A stretch of DNA of 64,000 bases from Candidatus Chloroploca sp. Khr17 (lineage in GTDB: Bacteria; Chloroflexota; Chloroflexia; Chloroflexales; Chloroflexaceae): positions 1 through 64,000 of the forward strand of contig NZ_RYFF01000015.1 in assembly GCF_004138165.1 (NCBI RefSeq), read 5' to 3'. Below are positions 26,613 to 35,286 of the stretch, piece after piece; position 1 is the stretch's first letter, and every line of letters begins with the position of its first letter. Both the position numbers and the translations under genes were made by a program. The notes beneath the pieces were generated by a model, which searched no databases, had not been told where the DNA came from, and was given only the letters and a program-made list of their open reading frames with translations.

Positions 26613-29078
26613 TTACGGCCCAATCAGGATCGCGAGCGCGGCGGTCAAGGCGAGCGTCTCACGCGTTGGGCGAAGAAGCGAGCCCGCCCCACTCACCACA
26701 GCCCCATCGGTATCACCACCAATCGTCTGGCGCCCAGGCAGATCCTCGCCGCGTATGCCGGCGGCCAGGATGACATCGCGGGCAAGCGCTGCAGCAGCGT
26801 TCTGATCGCAAGGATCACCCCTGAGCACCTGCAACGCGAGGGCCACAGCGTAACCAGGTTCGCTACGCGCCGCCAACCAGGCGAGCGTACGGGTCAACTG
26901 GGGCCGAAAATCTCCGCTACGTGGCGTATGGCCGGCCAGGACAAAGGCCAGCACCGCCAGCGCCGTCACGACCTCGTCGCCGGCCCAGGCCCCATTGACC
27001 TCCTGCGTACGGGCAAGGAAACGCAATGCTGCCTCACGACGCATGGCCGGGCTAAGCGATGGTGCGGGTTGGCCCGCCACCCCAGTTCTGCGCACACCGG
27101 CCCGTTGCGCGGTACGGCTCTGCGGCGCATACGACGCCTTCATCTGGGGATACGGTGACGCTGCGAAAGCATCAAACTGGATTGCGCCTGTCAAGCCGCC
27201 AAAAGAAGCACCCCCACCCAGCATCGCATCAACGGGTTCAAAGGCTTCACGCCGGGTACCCGCAGGCAGGTGGACAGGTACCAAGACACGCGCCGTAGCG
27301 CGGCGACCTTCGGCATCAACTGGTGCCTCTTGCTCGGCGAGAAAGGCCGTATGAGCAGAAAGCAAGCCATACTCTACCGCCAACGCACGCGCCTGCGCCT
27401 CGAGCGCAGGGGCCCGCCGTGGGTCGAGCCGGGCCTGGCTCGCGAGGCGAGCCAGGTAAGCGCGTGCCCAGAGGCGCGGCAAGGCCCGCCAGACCCCCGT
27501 GCGCTCGGGGGTCGCCGCCGAAAGATCAAGCTCAAGACGCTCACGAAAGAGCCCACGGGGCGTACGCCCGCGCACAGTCACGGTCACTTGCTGTGTGCGT
27601 GGACCATAGTAGCGGAGCATCAAGATCAACGGTTGTCCGGCATACAGATCGGGTAACGGATCGGGAAGAAGATCGTCAACCTGGGCACCTCCCCAATCAA
27701 TGCTCAGATCACAGATCAGGGGCAGAGCCGCGCGGCGCTGAAACCGCTGCACGGCTGGCTCAATCGCCTCACCAGGCACAATATACTCAACACTGCCCCG
27801 CCCCACGGATGCCAGTTCATCAAGGAGAAAACGATTGACGGCGCTACCCACGCCAAACGCAAAGATCCGCGCCTCATTGAGCCGACTGGTGAGGCTGCGT
27901 AACACCTGATCCTCGTTCCCCACCGCACCATCGGTGAGAAAGACAACGATGCGCAGGCGTAACGGATCACGCGGCTGATCGAGCGCCGCAGTGAGTGCGG
28001 CCACAATCTCGGTACCGCCACGCGCCTGGATACTCGCAATGAAGGCATCGGCGGCATCAACCGAAGCCTGGGTAAACGGCAGAGGCACAGGGGCAAGCCG
28101 TTCGACATGATCATCAAAGGGAAAAATGTTGAACGTATCACCAGCATTGAGGGCGCGCAAACATGCGCGCAACGCATTGCGCGCCTGCACAATGCTATCT
28201 CCCCCCATCGAGCCACTTCGATCAAAGACAAAGAGGACTTCACGGGGCAAGACCTCATGTGTGGCCGGAGCAACCTGGGGTGTCAACATGATCAACGCCG
28301 CACCAGGATGCCCAGCCTCACGATAGGCAAAAGCTGCCGCACGGTACTGCTCACCTGCGGGCCGATAGCGGATCACCAGATCGCGATCAGGCACCGCTGT
28401 AGCGGCCTGCAAGCTCGCCGTCACCCGGCCACCGGGCTCATGCGTCAGATCAAACTTCGCCCCCTGGGTCTCAACCTCAGCCAGTCGGCCAACATCAAGG
28501 CTGATGCGCAGATCGAGCGTATGATCGGCCCCACCTTCAGGCAAAAGCGGCAAGACCCCATCCTGTGGCCGGGCCGGGTGACCCGTCGGCACATAGCGGG
28601 GCAAGACGACCGTTGGCATCGCCAGGCTAAACCAACCATCATCAAAAGGCACCTGGCTAAAAAAGACAAGGCAAGCCTCGACAAGCTCACCCGGCTGTAG
28701 ATTTGCCAGTTCAATCGTAAAGAGATTTGGCCGTTCTTGGGTCACGAGCGCTACATCGCCCCCCCGTGCTGCCGCCGCACGATACGCAGCCTCGGCCTCG
28801 GCCCGTTCACGCACCATGCTCCGAATAATGCGCTCACCAATGCGCAACTCAAAGCTGCTCACCGCCGCCTCGGTGGGCAGAGGAAAGACATAGAGTGCAT
28901 CAAGCGGTGACGCGTGACGATTACGGAAGCGTTGCACCACCTTCGTTTCAGCCAGAGGGCCAACCACCTCAATCATGATCGTCGTATGCTCAAGGGGGAC
29001 AGGCAACATGTTAGGATCGCGGGGTAACAGCATCCCACCACGAACAGGCGCATCAGGAGCAAGCTCAGGGCGAACCAT
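26613..29078 (-). CDS. VIT and vWA domain protein (inter-alpha-trypsin-inhibitor heavy-chain-like)
   Basis: 821 residues from the ATG at 29078, which has AAGGAGG 7 nt upstream. A VIT domain (about 10-150, PLEHTTIMIEVVGPLAETKV and ALYVFPLPTEAAVSSFEL) precedes a vWA domain (about 280-450). Its MIDAS is intact: VLFVFDRSGSMGG (DxSxS), RGGTEIVAAL and FLTDGAVGNEDQV. There is no signal peptide, so it is cytosolic. The last 170 residues (REAALRFLARTQEVNGAW onward) are helical and end with a pattern seen in alpha/alpha-toroid repeats; that assignment is tentative. Likely acts with the MoxR ATPase downstream. Confidence 0.88.
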   Translation of the reverse strand: MVRPELAPDAPVRGGMLLPRDPNMLPVPLEHTTIMIEVVGPLAETKVVQRFRNRHASPLDALYVFPLPTEAAVSSFELRIGERIIRSMVRERAEAEAAYRAAAARGGDVALVTQERPNLFTIELANLQPGELVEACLVFFSQVPFDDGWFSLAMPTVVLPRYVPTGHPARPQDGVLPLLPEGGADHTLDLRISLDVGRLAEVETQGAKFDLTHEPGGRVTASLQAATAVPDRDLVIRYRPAGEQYRAAAFAYREAGHPGAALIMLTPQVAPATHEVLPREVLFVFDRSGSMGGDSIVQARNALRACLRALNAGDTFNIFPFDDHVERLAPVPLPFTQASVDAADAFIASIQARGGTEIVAALTAALDQPRDPLRLRIVVFLTDGAVGNEDQVLRSLTSRLNEARIFAFGVGSAVNRFLLDELASVGRGSVEYIVPGEAIEPAVQRFQRRAALPLICDLSIDWGGAQVDDLLPDPLPDLYAGQPLILMLRYYGPRTQQVTVTVRGRTPRGLFRERLELDLSAATPERTGVWRALPRLWARAYLARLASQARLDPRRAPALEAQARALAVEYGLLSAHTAFLAEQEAPVDAEGRRATARVLVPVHLPAGTRREAFEPVDAMLGGGASFGGLTGAIQFDAFAASPYPQMKASYAPQSRTAQRAGVRRTGVAGQPAPSLSPAMRREAALRFLARTQEVNGAWAGDEVVTALAVLAFVLAGHTPRSGDFRPQLTRTLAWLAARSEPGYAVALALQVLRGDPCDQNAAAALARDVILAAGIRGEDLPGRQTIGGDTDGAVVSGAGSLLRPTRETLALTAALAILIGP

Positions 29079-29164
29079 CGCAGACCTCCTTTTCTTTTGC
29101 CAGGCACGCTTCACCTGCATTATGGCACGTCAGGGTCATCGTTTCAAGAGCAAGAAATTCACGG

Positions 29165-29170
29165 TACAAT
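29165..29170 (+). promoter_or_regulatory. -10 box giving a leaderless mRNA for the DUF58 gene
   Basis: TACAAT ends 7 nt before the ATG at 29178. A weak TTCAAG lies 16 nt further upstream (29143-29148). The only purine run (AGGGG) is too near the ATG to be a normal Shine-Dalgarno. Confidence 0.5.
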
Positions 29171-29177
29171 AGGGGCT

Positions 29178-30488
29178 ATGTTGCCAACACCACGCCTACT
29201 CACGCTGCTCTTGCTCGCCGCCCTGCCGATTGCGCTGAGCGCATTTGCGCCAGGGTTGCTCTGGATTGCGATGCTCTACCTAGGGGTCGTTGGAACCGTC
29301 GCGATCAGTGATCTGGTGCTGATGGCGCGGGCACAGCAGATTGAGGTGGAACGGCTGCACGATCCACAGCTCTCGCTAGGGGCCGAAAACCTGATCACCC
29401 TGCTGCTCGCCAATGCCACGCCGCGACCAATTGTCTTTACCTTACGAGATGAAAGCCCGCACGAGTTTCCTGTCGATCAACCGTTTCTCAGCGGAGCGAT
29501 CCCGCCGTACGATATCTACGAGGCACGCTACCATGTGCGTCCCCTGCGGCGTGGTGACTACCAGTTTGGGGCGGCAGTGATGCGGATCACCGGGCCAATG
29601 GGGATGCTCGTGCGCCAGATCCGCTATCCGCTTGCTGCAACCGTGCGCGTCTACCCGAACATCCTCGAACTCAAAAAATACGACTTGCTCGCCCGCAAAG
29701 GGCTGTTGCACGAACTCGGGGTACGAGTCTCGCGGGTACGCGGGCAAGGGGGCGAATTCGAGCGGCTGCGTGATTACACGACCGACGACGAATTTCGGCG
29801 GATCAACTGGAAAGCGAGCGCACGACGGGGCAAGCTGATCGCCGCCGAATATGAAGTCGAACGCAGTCAACACGTTATCTGTGTGATCGATTGTGGACGT
29901 CTGATGGCCCCGCCTGTCGGCGAACTGATGCGCCTCGACTATGCCGTCAACACCGCGCTGATGTTGAGTTATGTCGCAGGCCTCCGCGGGGATCAAGTCG
30001 GCCTGCTTGCCTTTGCCGACCAGGTACACCGGTACGTGGCCCCACGACGGGGCAAACCCCACTTTCAGCAGATCCTCGAAGCGCTCTACAATCTCCAGCC
30101 TGAACCAGTGGAGGCCGATCACGGGGTTGCCTTGAGCTACCTGGCCCGGCGGCAGCGGCGCCGCGCCCTGATCGTGCTCTTCACCGACCTTGCGACCCCC
30201 GAAGCGACCGGGCCACTCGTGACGCACCTGACCCGCCTGGCGCGGCACCACCTGCCCCTCTGTGTCACCATCAGTGACCCCTTCATCACCAGGGCAGCCG
30301 GGCGACCAGCCAACGACAGCAGCGCCTTGTACGAGCGCGCCGTTGCCGAGGGCTTGCTCGACGAACGGCGCGCTCTGCTTGATCGCCTCCAGCACAGTGG
30401 CGTAATGACCGTTGATGTCCCTGCGGATCGTCTCAGCGCCGGGGTGATCAACACCTACCTGCGCCTGAAAGCCCAGGGACGCCTCTAA
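29178..30488 (+). CDS. DUF58 (vWA-like) membrane protein
   Basis: 436 residues from the ATG at 29178. Two N-terminal transmembrane helices (LLTLLLLAALPIALSAF and LLWIAMLYLGVVGTVAIS) are followed by a beta-rich segment and the DUF58 core: RVRGQGGEFERLRDYTTDDE, FRRINWKASARRGKLIAAEY, then vWA-like VICVIDCGRLM with DQVGLLAFADQVHRYV. This protein is normally encoded next to MoxR and vWA genes; here it is divergent from them with 99 bp between the starts. The MIDAS Asp/Ser pattern is partial (DCGRLM), typical of the family. Confidence 0.92.
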   Translation: MLPTPRLLTLLLLAALPIALSAFAPGLLWIAMLYLGVVGTVAISDLVLMARAQQIEVERLHDPQLSLGAENLITLLLANATPRPIVFTLRDESPHEFPVDQPFLSGAIPPYDIYEARYHVRPLRRGDYQFGAAVMRITGPMGMLVRQIRYPLAATVRVYPNILELKKYDLLARKGLLHELGVRVSRVRGQGGEFERLRDYTTDDEFRRINWKASARRGKLIAAEYEVERSQHVICVIDCGRLMAPPVGELMRLDYAVNTALMLSYVAGLRGDQVGLLAFADQVHRYVAPRRGKPHFQQILEALYNLQPEPVEADHGVALSYLARRQRRRALIVLFTDLATPEATGPLVTHLTRLARHHLPLCVTISDPFITRAAGRPANDSSALYERAVAEGLLDERRALLDRLQHSGVMTVDVPADRLSAGVINTYLRLKAQGRL

Positions 30489-30498
30489 GACGGGATAT

Positions 30499-30575
30499 TT
30501 GACGCAAAGGCGCAGAGACGCAAAGGTTTGATGGATCTGCAGACGCAGCTTTGCGCCTCTGCGCCTTTGCGTCAA
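30499..30575. repeat. Long imperfect hairpin element (gacgcaaaggcgcagag)
   Basis: Left arm starts ttgacgcaaaggcgcagag and the right arm ends ctctgcgcctttgcgtcaa, about 27 bp each side. It lies between the convergent DUF58 and mscL genes and may terminate both. Similar GACGCAAAGGCGCAGAGACG text is a well-known kind of dispersed bacterial repeat. Confidence 0.65.
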
Positions 30576-30577
30576 CC

Positions 30578-30967
30578 CTACCGTTTCAGCGCCTCGAGCT
30601 GCTGCTTCTGCAGATCACGAATCTCGGTCAAGAGCACCACGTCAGCCGGGGTTGGGGCCGGCGGCGGCGGCGCAGCGGCCAACCGGGCAGCAAGGGACGA
30701 GAACGGACGCACAATAACGAAATAGATAACCGCCGCTTTCAAGATAAACGTCACCACCGCCGAGATAAAGACGCCGACGGGAAAGACCCCAACCTGGATC
30801 AACGCAAGATCTTCCCCTGCACTCCCCAGAATGATCGCCAGCAAGGGATCAACAAACGCCACAATGAACCCATCCACGACACTGTTAAACGCCGCCCCGA
30901 TCATTACCGCAACCGCCAAATCAACGACATTGCCCCGCAACAGAAAGTTCCGAAACCCTTGCCACAT
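30578..30967 (-). CDS. mscL: Large-conductance mechanosensitive channel
   Basis: 129 residues from the ATG at 30967, with GGGAGGAGG upstream. It is an inner-membrane homopentameric channel that opens under hypo-osmotic stress. The pattern is typical: FRNFLLRGNVVDLAVAVMIG (TM1), AAFNSVVDGFIVAFVDPLL, a periplasmic loop and TM2 VFISAVVTFILKAAVIYFV, then a charged cytoplasmic helix (EIRDLQKQQLEALKR). A Pro/Ala-rich link (AAAPPPPAPTPAD) joins TM2 and the bundle. Upstream frame extension to 31105 is not supported. Confidence 0.95.
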   Translation of the reverse strand: MWQGFRNFLLRGNVVDLAVAVMIGAAFNSVVDGFIVAFVDPLLAIILGSAGEDLALIQVGVFPVGVFISAVVTFILKAAVIYFVIVRPFSSLAARLAAAPPPPAPTPADVVLLTEIRDLQKQQLEALKR

Positions 30968-31067
30968 AGCGAATCCTCCTCCCAAACAGCTTCGCTTCGC
31001 TGGCTTGTGCGCCCAGCGAGGCCCCGGGTGCCCTAACGTCCACCAATGCCATAATGTGGTCTGTATT

Positions 31068-31132
31068 CCTGGGAGCGCGGGCCGCCCGCCCACTGGTGCG
31101 CCCAAAGCGGGCCGCCCGCCCGCGCTCCCAGG
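31068..31132. repeat. GC-rich hairpin with cctgggagcgcggg arms
   Basis: Perfect 14-bp inverted arms (31068-31081 / 31119-31132) and an internal direct repeat gcgggccgcccgccc at 31077 and 31107. Confidence 0.6.
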
Positions 31133-31137
31133 CTCGC

Positions 31138-31276
31138 AGTCTTGTCATGCTGAGTATCAAATGGCCCCCGGACCAGTGGCGCCGAGATAACATCCGGGGA
31201 TGTTATCAGGAGCGCAGCGGAGCATCTCTGCCATCTGAACGCCTGAGATCCTTCGCTGTGCTCAGGGTGACAAGAC
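31138..31276. repeat. Dispersed repeat copy 2 with imperfect inverted ends
   Basis: The left end reads tcttgtcatgctgag and the right end ctcagggtgacaaga (12 of 15 complementary). The left 48 bp match the copy at 5696. Inside is a small hairpin (gataacatcc-gggg-atgttatc). No coding content. Confidence 0.6.
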
Positions 31277-31487
31277 CCTAGAAAACGTACGTTACAGACT
31301 ATATCATACGTATGGGCCGCAGGCCCAATATCATAGGCCCCATCTCGCAAGCAAGCAAACGCAGAGCGAACAAATCTTAACGCATGGTTGTGGGCAGTTT
31401 TCACCGGAAGAGGCCTGCTTCTGGTATTATGAGCATAGTTTCACAATCTCAGAGTGTGAGAGCAACCCTGGACGGAAAGGCAGTTTC

Positions 31488-31793
31488 ATGGCCCGCCCGA
31501 AACGACCGCCACACCCAATGCTCAAAGTGGCACGTGACCATCTCGACAAGCTCGACGGCGAGCTACGTGATGCACCTATCCACTTGCGGATGCTTGACGG
31601 CCCCCCTGGTGCGCCACGCTATGCTGTCTACGTTGGTGCTTGCGAGCGCGAAGGCCCTTGTCCCTTCGGTGTTGAACATCAACATCCCTGCCCGGTACTT
31701 GATTGTAGTTTGCGTCATTCGCTGCGGATGCTCCTTGATCGCGAAGGTAATCTGGTGGAAGTCTTACGCAGCGGTGTGCAGTGGACCGCGTGA
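31488..31793 (+). CDS. Small cysteine-containing hypothetical protein
   Basis: 101 residues; AAAGG lies 9 nt before the ATG. The family is not recognised. The N-terminal 45 residues are basic and helical (HPMLKVARDHLDKLDGEL). The rest contains four Cys in VYVGACEREGPCPFGVEHQH and PCPVLDCSL, together with nearby His, which suggests metal binding. It is the first gene of a run with a CBS-pair protein (15 bp downstream) and a universal stress protein, so a stress or metal role is possible. A larger frame from 31384 is on a different phase and is not preferred. Confidence 0.65.
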   Translation: MARPKRPPHPMLKVARDHLDKLDGELRDAPIHLRMLDGPPGAPRYAVYVGACEREGPCPFGVEHQHPCPVLDCSLRHSLRMLLDREGNLVEVLRSGVQWTA

Positions 31794-31808
31794 TCGGAGA
31801 AGGTACAT

Positions 31809-32267
31809 ATGGACAGCGTTCGCGTCTGGATGAGTGCGCCCCCGGTGCTTGCCCGTGATACCATGACCCTGCCGGAAGCACGGCAGTTGTTAGCTGAACT
31901 CAATATTCGGCGACTTCCCGTCGTTGATAGCGAGGGTGATCTGCTGGGGATTGTGACAGAAGGGGATATTAACCGTATTTCCGACTCGGCCGAGGGCGAT
32001 CTCGCCGAGTACAGTATCTACTACCGGGTCAAAGATCTACCGGTACGTGAGTTTATGCGCCGCCCGGTGTTGACCGTGACGCCCGATACCTGTTTACGTG
32101 ATGCTGCGCAATTGATGATTACGCACCATATCCATGGCGTTCCTGTGGTACTTGGCAAACGGGTGATTGGGGTCATTACAGTGTCAGATCTGCTGCGGTG
32201 GATGGTCAACTCCGAAGAAGACTGCGATACGCCACCGCTGACTCCGAAGTCGCATGGACGTGACTAG
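31809..32267 (+). CDS. CBS-domain pair protein
   Basis: 152 residues made almost wholly of two CBS motifs: VWMSAPPVLARDTMTLPEAR with LPVVDSEGDLLGIVTEGDIN, then FMRRPVLTVTPDTCLRDAAQ with GVPVVLGKRVIGVITVSDLL. Paired CBS domains form a Bateman module that binds adenosine nucleotides and signals energy state. No catalytic domain is fused. It sits between the Cys-containing small gene and the universal stress protein, probably in the same operon. Confidence 0.9.
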   Translation: MDSVRVWMSAPPVLARDTMTLPEARQLLAELNIRRLPVVDSEGDLLGIVTEGDINRISDSAEGDLAEYSIYYRVKDLPVREFMRRPVLTVTPDTCLRDAAQLMITHHIHGVPVVLGKRVIGVITVSDLLRWMVNSEEDCDTPPLTPKSHGRD

Positions 32268-32323
32268 ATCGTCTGTGCTGCGCCAACCTCACTGATAACA
32301 ATGAGGTTGGTGTAAAGAGGTCT

Positions 32324-32782
32324 ATGATGTATAACCACATTCTCGTTCCACTTGATGGCTCACCTCTGGCTGAACAGGTGCTTCCGCATGTTCACGAACT
32401 GGCCGCGAATACGGGGGCAACCAGGATCACCCTGCTGCGGGCTGTTCCACCAATCTTTACCACCAGCGTTGATTATAGCGGGATGCTCGCCACGACCACC
32501 ACCGACACCCTTGAAACAATGGAGAACGAGGCCCGCGATTATCTCGAGCGCATTGCTGCTCAGTTTCGCGCCGAGGGCTATGCGGTACAGATCGAGCTTA
32601 GCTCACTGCCCGCCGCCGAAGCGATCCTTGACTATGTCGAGAATCAACACGTCGATCTGATTACCATTGCGACCCATGGCCGCAGTGGGATTAGCCGCTG
32701 GGTCTTTGGCAGCGTGACCCAGAAGGTTGTGCAGGTCTGTCCGGCACCGGTCTTTGTCTTCCGTCCCCAACACGACGATTAG
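32324..32782 (+). CDS. Universal stress protein, UspA family
   Basis: 152 residues. The USP fold begins YNHILVPLDGSPLAEQVLP and ends with the nucleotide-binding GRSGISRWVFGSVTQKVVQ (G-x2-G-x9-G-S/T type), so it is likely ATP-binding. AGAGG lies close upstream; the second ATG at 32327 has better spacing and may be the real start. It is the last gene of the CBS-USP run. A 38-bp palindrome follows its stop. Confidence 0.92.
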   Translation: MMYNHILVPLDGSPLAEQVLPHVHELAANTGATRITLLRAVPPIFTTSVDYSGMLATTTTDTLETMENEARDYLERIAAQFRAEGYAVQIELSSLPAAEAILDYVENQHVDLITIATHGRSGISRWVFGSVTQKVVQVCPAPVFVFRPQHDD

Positions 32783-32806
32783 ATCTGGCTTGCTGTGATG
32801 AGCCAC

Positions 32807-32844
32807 GCAAAGCGGCCCCGGGCGTACGCCCGGGGCCGCTTTGC
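32807..32844. terminator. 38-bp palindrome between convergent usp and M24 genes
   Basis: Perfectly self-complementary (gcaaagcggccccgggcgt and its complement). It probably ends transcription from both sides; no long T-run is present. Confidence 0.55.
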
Positions 32845-32858
32845 GGTGAGCCGAATGC

Positions 32859-33944
32859 TTACCGACGTAGTTTGGGCGCCTGCGACAAAACCTCGCATCC
32901 TCCATCGGTGATGAGGACCAGATCCTCGATCCGCACACCACCCCAACCTTCCAGATAGATACCTGGTTCAATGCTCGTGACCATCCCCGAGCGCAGCGGT
33001 TGGCTGGGCACCAGCGGATTCTCGCGGCGCAACCCCGGACCTTCGTGAATATCCAGGCCAACCCCATGGCCAAGGCCATGCCCGAAATGATCGCCATAGC
33101 CAGCTTCCACAATAAGATCCCGCGCAAGGGCATCGGCCTCGTGGGTCAAGAGCCCTGGACGAAGGCCCAGAAGGGCCGCTTCCTGTGCTTTCAGTACCGT
33201 CTCGTAGATCGCCCAGAAGCGCGCATCAGGCTCACCAAGCACAATCGTCCGGGTCAGATCAGCGTGGTAGCCATCGATTCGTGCCCCCATATCAATCACA
33301 ATTGGCTGCCCAGTGCCCAACGGGGCGTCACCAGGGGTTGCATGGGGCAGGGCGGCGTTGGGGCCAGCCGCGACAATGATCGGGAACGAGACCGCCTCGG
33401 CCCCGCCAACACGCATCGCCATCTCGAGCATCCAGGCTGCCTGACGCTCGGTGGTGTCAGGCGTTAGCCGCTCGATCACAGCCGTAATGGCCGCATCAGT
33501 CAACGCAATCGCCCGCTTCAGTGTGTTGAGCTCGGCGCTATCTTTGATTTCGCGCAGCGTCTCAACCATCCCTTCAACAGGCACCAGTTCACACGCTGCC
33601 CCGACTTCTTTCTGCAGACTCCGGTATTCAGCCACATGCATGTGCGCCGCCTCGATGCCGAGTTGCGTCAAGCCAAGCTCAACGACAGCGTCACGCAACA
33701 GCGTCGGAAACGGGCTGCCAGGATTGACGACTTGACGCACCGCAAAGGCCGGGGCTTGCTGCCCAGCTTGCAAAAGATACCGGCTATCGGTAAACAAGAG
33801 AGCTGTAGTCGGTGTGACCAGCAACCACCCGTACGTCCCCGTGAAGCCACTGAGATAGCGCCGATTCGTTGGCGCACTGATGAGCAACGCTGGCAGCTTC
33901 CGTTCCACAACCATCACCCGCACACGTTCGAGGCGGTGCTGCAT
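32859..33944 (-). CDS. M24 metallopeptidase (Xaa-Pro aminopeptidase type)
   Basis: 361 residues from the ATG at 33944, with CGGAGG 5-6 nt upstream; an upstream frame extension runs into a hairpin and is rejected. An N-terminal creatinase-like domain (1-125, LLISAPTNRRYLSGFTG) precedes the pita-bread domain. The five metal ligands are visible: D in VIDMGARIDGYHADLTRTI (two), H in GHGLGHGVGLDIHEGP, E in VTSIEPGIYL and E in GVRIEDLVLI. It removes N-terminal residues before proline in the cytoplasm. Standalone gene. Confidence 0.95.
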   Translation of the reverse strand: MQHRLERVRVMVVERKLPALLISAPTNRRYLSGFTGTYGWLLVTPTTALLFTDSRYLLQAGQQAPAFAVRQVVNPGSPFPTLLRDAVVELGLTQLGIEAAHMHVAEYRSLQKEVGAACELVPVEGMVETLREIKDSAELNTLKRAIALTDAAITAVIERLTPDTTERQAAWMLEMAMRVGGAEAVSFPIIVAAGPNAALPHATPGDAPLGTGQPIVIDMGARIDGYHADLTRTIVLGEPDARFWAIYETVLKAQEAALLGLRPGLLTHEADALARDLIVEAGYGDHFGHGLGHGVGLDIHEGPGLRRENPLVPSQPLRSGMVTSIEPGIYLEGWGGVRIEDLVLITDGGCEVLSQAPKLRR

Positions 33945-33961
33945 ACAACCTCCGTTGCTAG

Positions 33962-34018
33962 CGTGCTTGTGGTGCGCAAACGACCAGCGTTGCTGGTCGT
34001 TTGCGCACCACAAGCACG
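33962..34018. repeat. Long perfect hairpin with CCA-N7-TGG core (upstream of the M24 gene)
   Basis: 27-bp perfect arms at 33962-33988 and 33992-34018 with a gtt loop; core CCA-gcgttgc-TGG. It separates two genes on the minus strand and may terminate the BMP lipoprotein gene. Confidence 0.75.
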
Positions 34019-34064
34019 GGTTTTTCGTCGTCCATTGCGGGCCAAATGCCTCTCGCCGTTGTGC

Positions 34065-35201
34065 TTAAGGGGTGAAGGGATTGGGCTCAGGGATCTGATC
34101 AGTGAGCAGATCGCCACTCGCCGGATCAACCCCCGTATTCAAGCTGCCATCGGCCAGGGCCGCAAAGATCTCGTCGAGCTTGGCCTGCATCGCCGGGGTC
34201 ACCGAGTCAGCTGCCATGTGGAAATCGGCCAGGCCCACACCATCGCCAGCGGCATCGAAGAGCGCGATACCGTTACCCTCGAAGGTGCCGTCCACCACCG
34301 CCTTGACTTCATCGTAAACCGCCACGTCGACGCGCTTGATCGCGCTCGAGAGAATGCGGTCAGCCCCGGGTGAGGTGCCATTGGCAAACGTGGTCACAAA
34401 CTCGTCCTGGTCAACGCCAATCACATACGCGCCACGCTCAGCCGCAGCCTTGATGGCACCCGTTCCTGTCGGGCCACCGGCACCAAAGATGACGTCGGCG
34501 CCGTCACTGATCATCTGCTCGGCCGTCGAAGCACCAAGCGCCGGATCAATGAAGGTGGGCAGGTAGACACCTAGCAAGTTGATGTCGGGGCGAACATAGC
34601 GGGCACCATTGTCAAACCCGTTGCGGAACTTCTTGACCGGAGGAATCTCCTGACCAGCCACGATACCAATCGTGCCACTCGCGCTCACCATCGCCGCCAG
34701 GGCACCTGCCATGAAGCCGGCCTGGTCTTCACGGAACTGCAGACCAACCAGGTTGTCGGTCACGCCCCCAGGGACATAGAACTGGTCAACCCCGATGAAG
34801 ACAATCTCGGGATGGGCAGCCGCCGCCGCCTGCGTTGCATCGGCAATCAAGAAGCCAACGGTGATGATGACATCAAAGCCCTCATCAACAAACGTCTGAA
34901 TGTTGGCTTCGTAATCAGCCTGCGCCTGAGTCTCAATAAAGCGATACTCTAGCCCAAACTCCTGAGCAGCCCGCTCAGCGCCCTTGTGGGCAAACTCGTT
35001 GAAGGTACCGTCGTTGACTTTGCCCAGATCGGTGACCAGAGCAATCCGCGGTAGAGAATCTGCTGGTGGCTCAGGAGCAGTCGCTTCGGTCGCAGTCGGG
35101 GGAACAGCCGTGGGTTGCGTGGCAGTCTGACCACCACATGCAGCGAGCAAGGGAATGATCAAGAACAGCACTGCCAGCATCGAAACAAACGATTTACGCA
35201 T
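34065..35201 (-). CDS. BMP-family (basic membrane protein / PnrA-like) substrate-binding lipoprotein
   Basis: 378 residues from the ATG at 35201, with GGAGGAGG upstream. A lipoprotein signal peptide ends at the lipobox LLAAC (Cys about 21), followed by a Thr/Pro-rich spacer. The core matches the BMP family: RIALVTDLGKVNDGTFNEFA, ITVGFLIADATQAAA, VGLQFREDQAGFMAGALAA, VIFGAGGPTGTGAIKAAAE and YVIGVDQDEF. Relatives bind nucleosides for ABC importers. No cognate ATPase or permease lies in the window; the adjacent exporter is of another type, so this is an orphan binding protein here. Confidence 0.92.
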   Translation of the reverse strand: MRKSFVSMLAVLFLIIPLLAACGGQTATQPTAVPPTATEATAPEPPADSLPRIALVTDLGKVNDGTFNEFAHKGAERAAQEFGLEYRFIETQAQADYEANIQTFVDEGFDVIITVGFLIADATQAAAAAHPEIVFIGVDQFYVPGGVTDNLVGLQFREDQAGFMAGALAAMVSASGTIGIVAGQEIPPVKKFRNGFDNGARYVRPDINLLGVYLPTFIDPALGASTAEQMISDGADVIFGAGGPTGTGAIKAAAERGAYVIGVDQDEFVTTFANGTSPGADRILSSAIKRVDVAVYDEVKAVVDGTFEGNGIALFDAAGDGVGLADFHMAADSVTPAMQAKLDEIFAALADGSLNTGVDPASGDLLTDQIPEPNPFTP

Positions 35202-35258
35202 TGTCTTTTGTGCCTCCTCCATTATCAACGATGGCAAGAACGTTGCCTTGCCTGCCCG

Positions 35259-35264
35259 ATTATA
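35259..35264 (-). promoter_or_regulatory. Extended -10 promoter of the BMP gene
   Basis: On the minus strand TGC-TATAAT is an extended -10; the -35 region is weak. Confidence 0.45.
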
Positions 35265-35286
35265 GCATACCCTCACGACCCGCACA

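Larger units (their letters stand above)
30968..31487. other. 520-bp intergenic region between mscL and the cysteine-containing small gene
   Basis: It holds two repeat blocks: a 14-bp inverted repeat pair (31068-31081 and 31119-31132) with gcgggccgcccgccc twice inside, and the second copy of the dispersed repeat (31138-31276). A TATTAT at about 31424 may be a -10 box for the following operon. No gene is supported; a longer overlapping frame at 31384 is a shadow. Confidence 0.55.

Noticed and set aside
31384-31833. 149-codon frame overlapping the small Cys-containing gene
   Set aside because: A different phase with odd composition; the 101-residue frame has a better ribosome site and tight spacing to the CBS gene.
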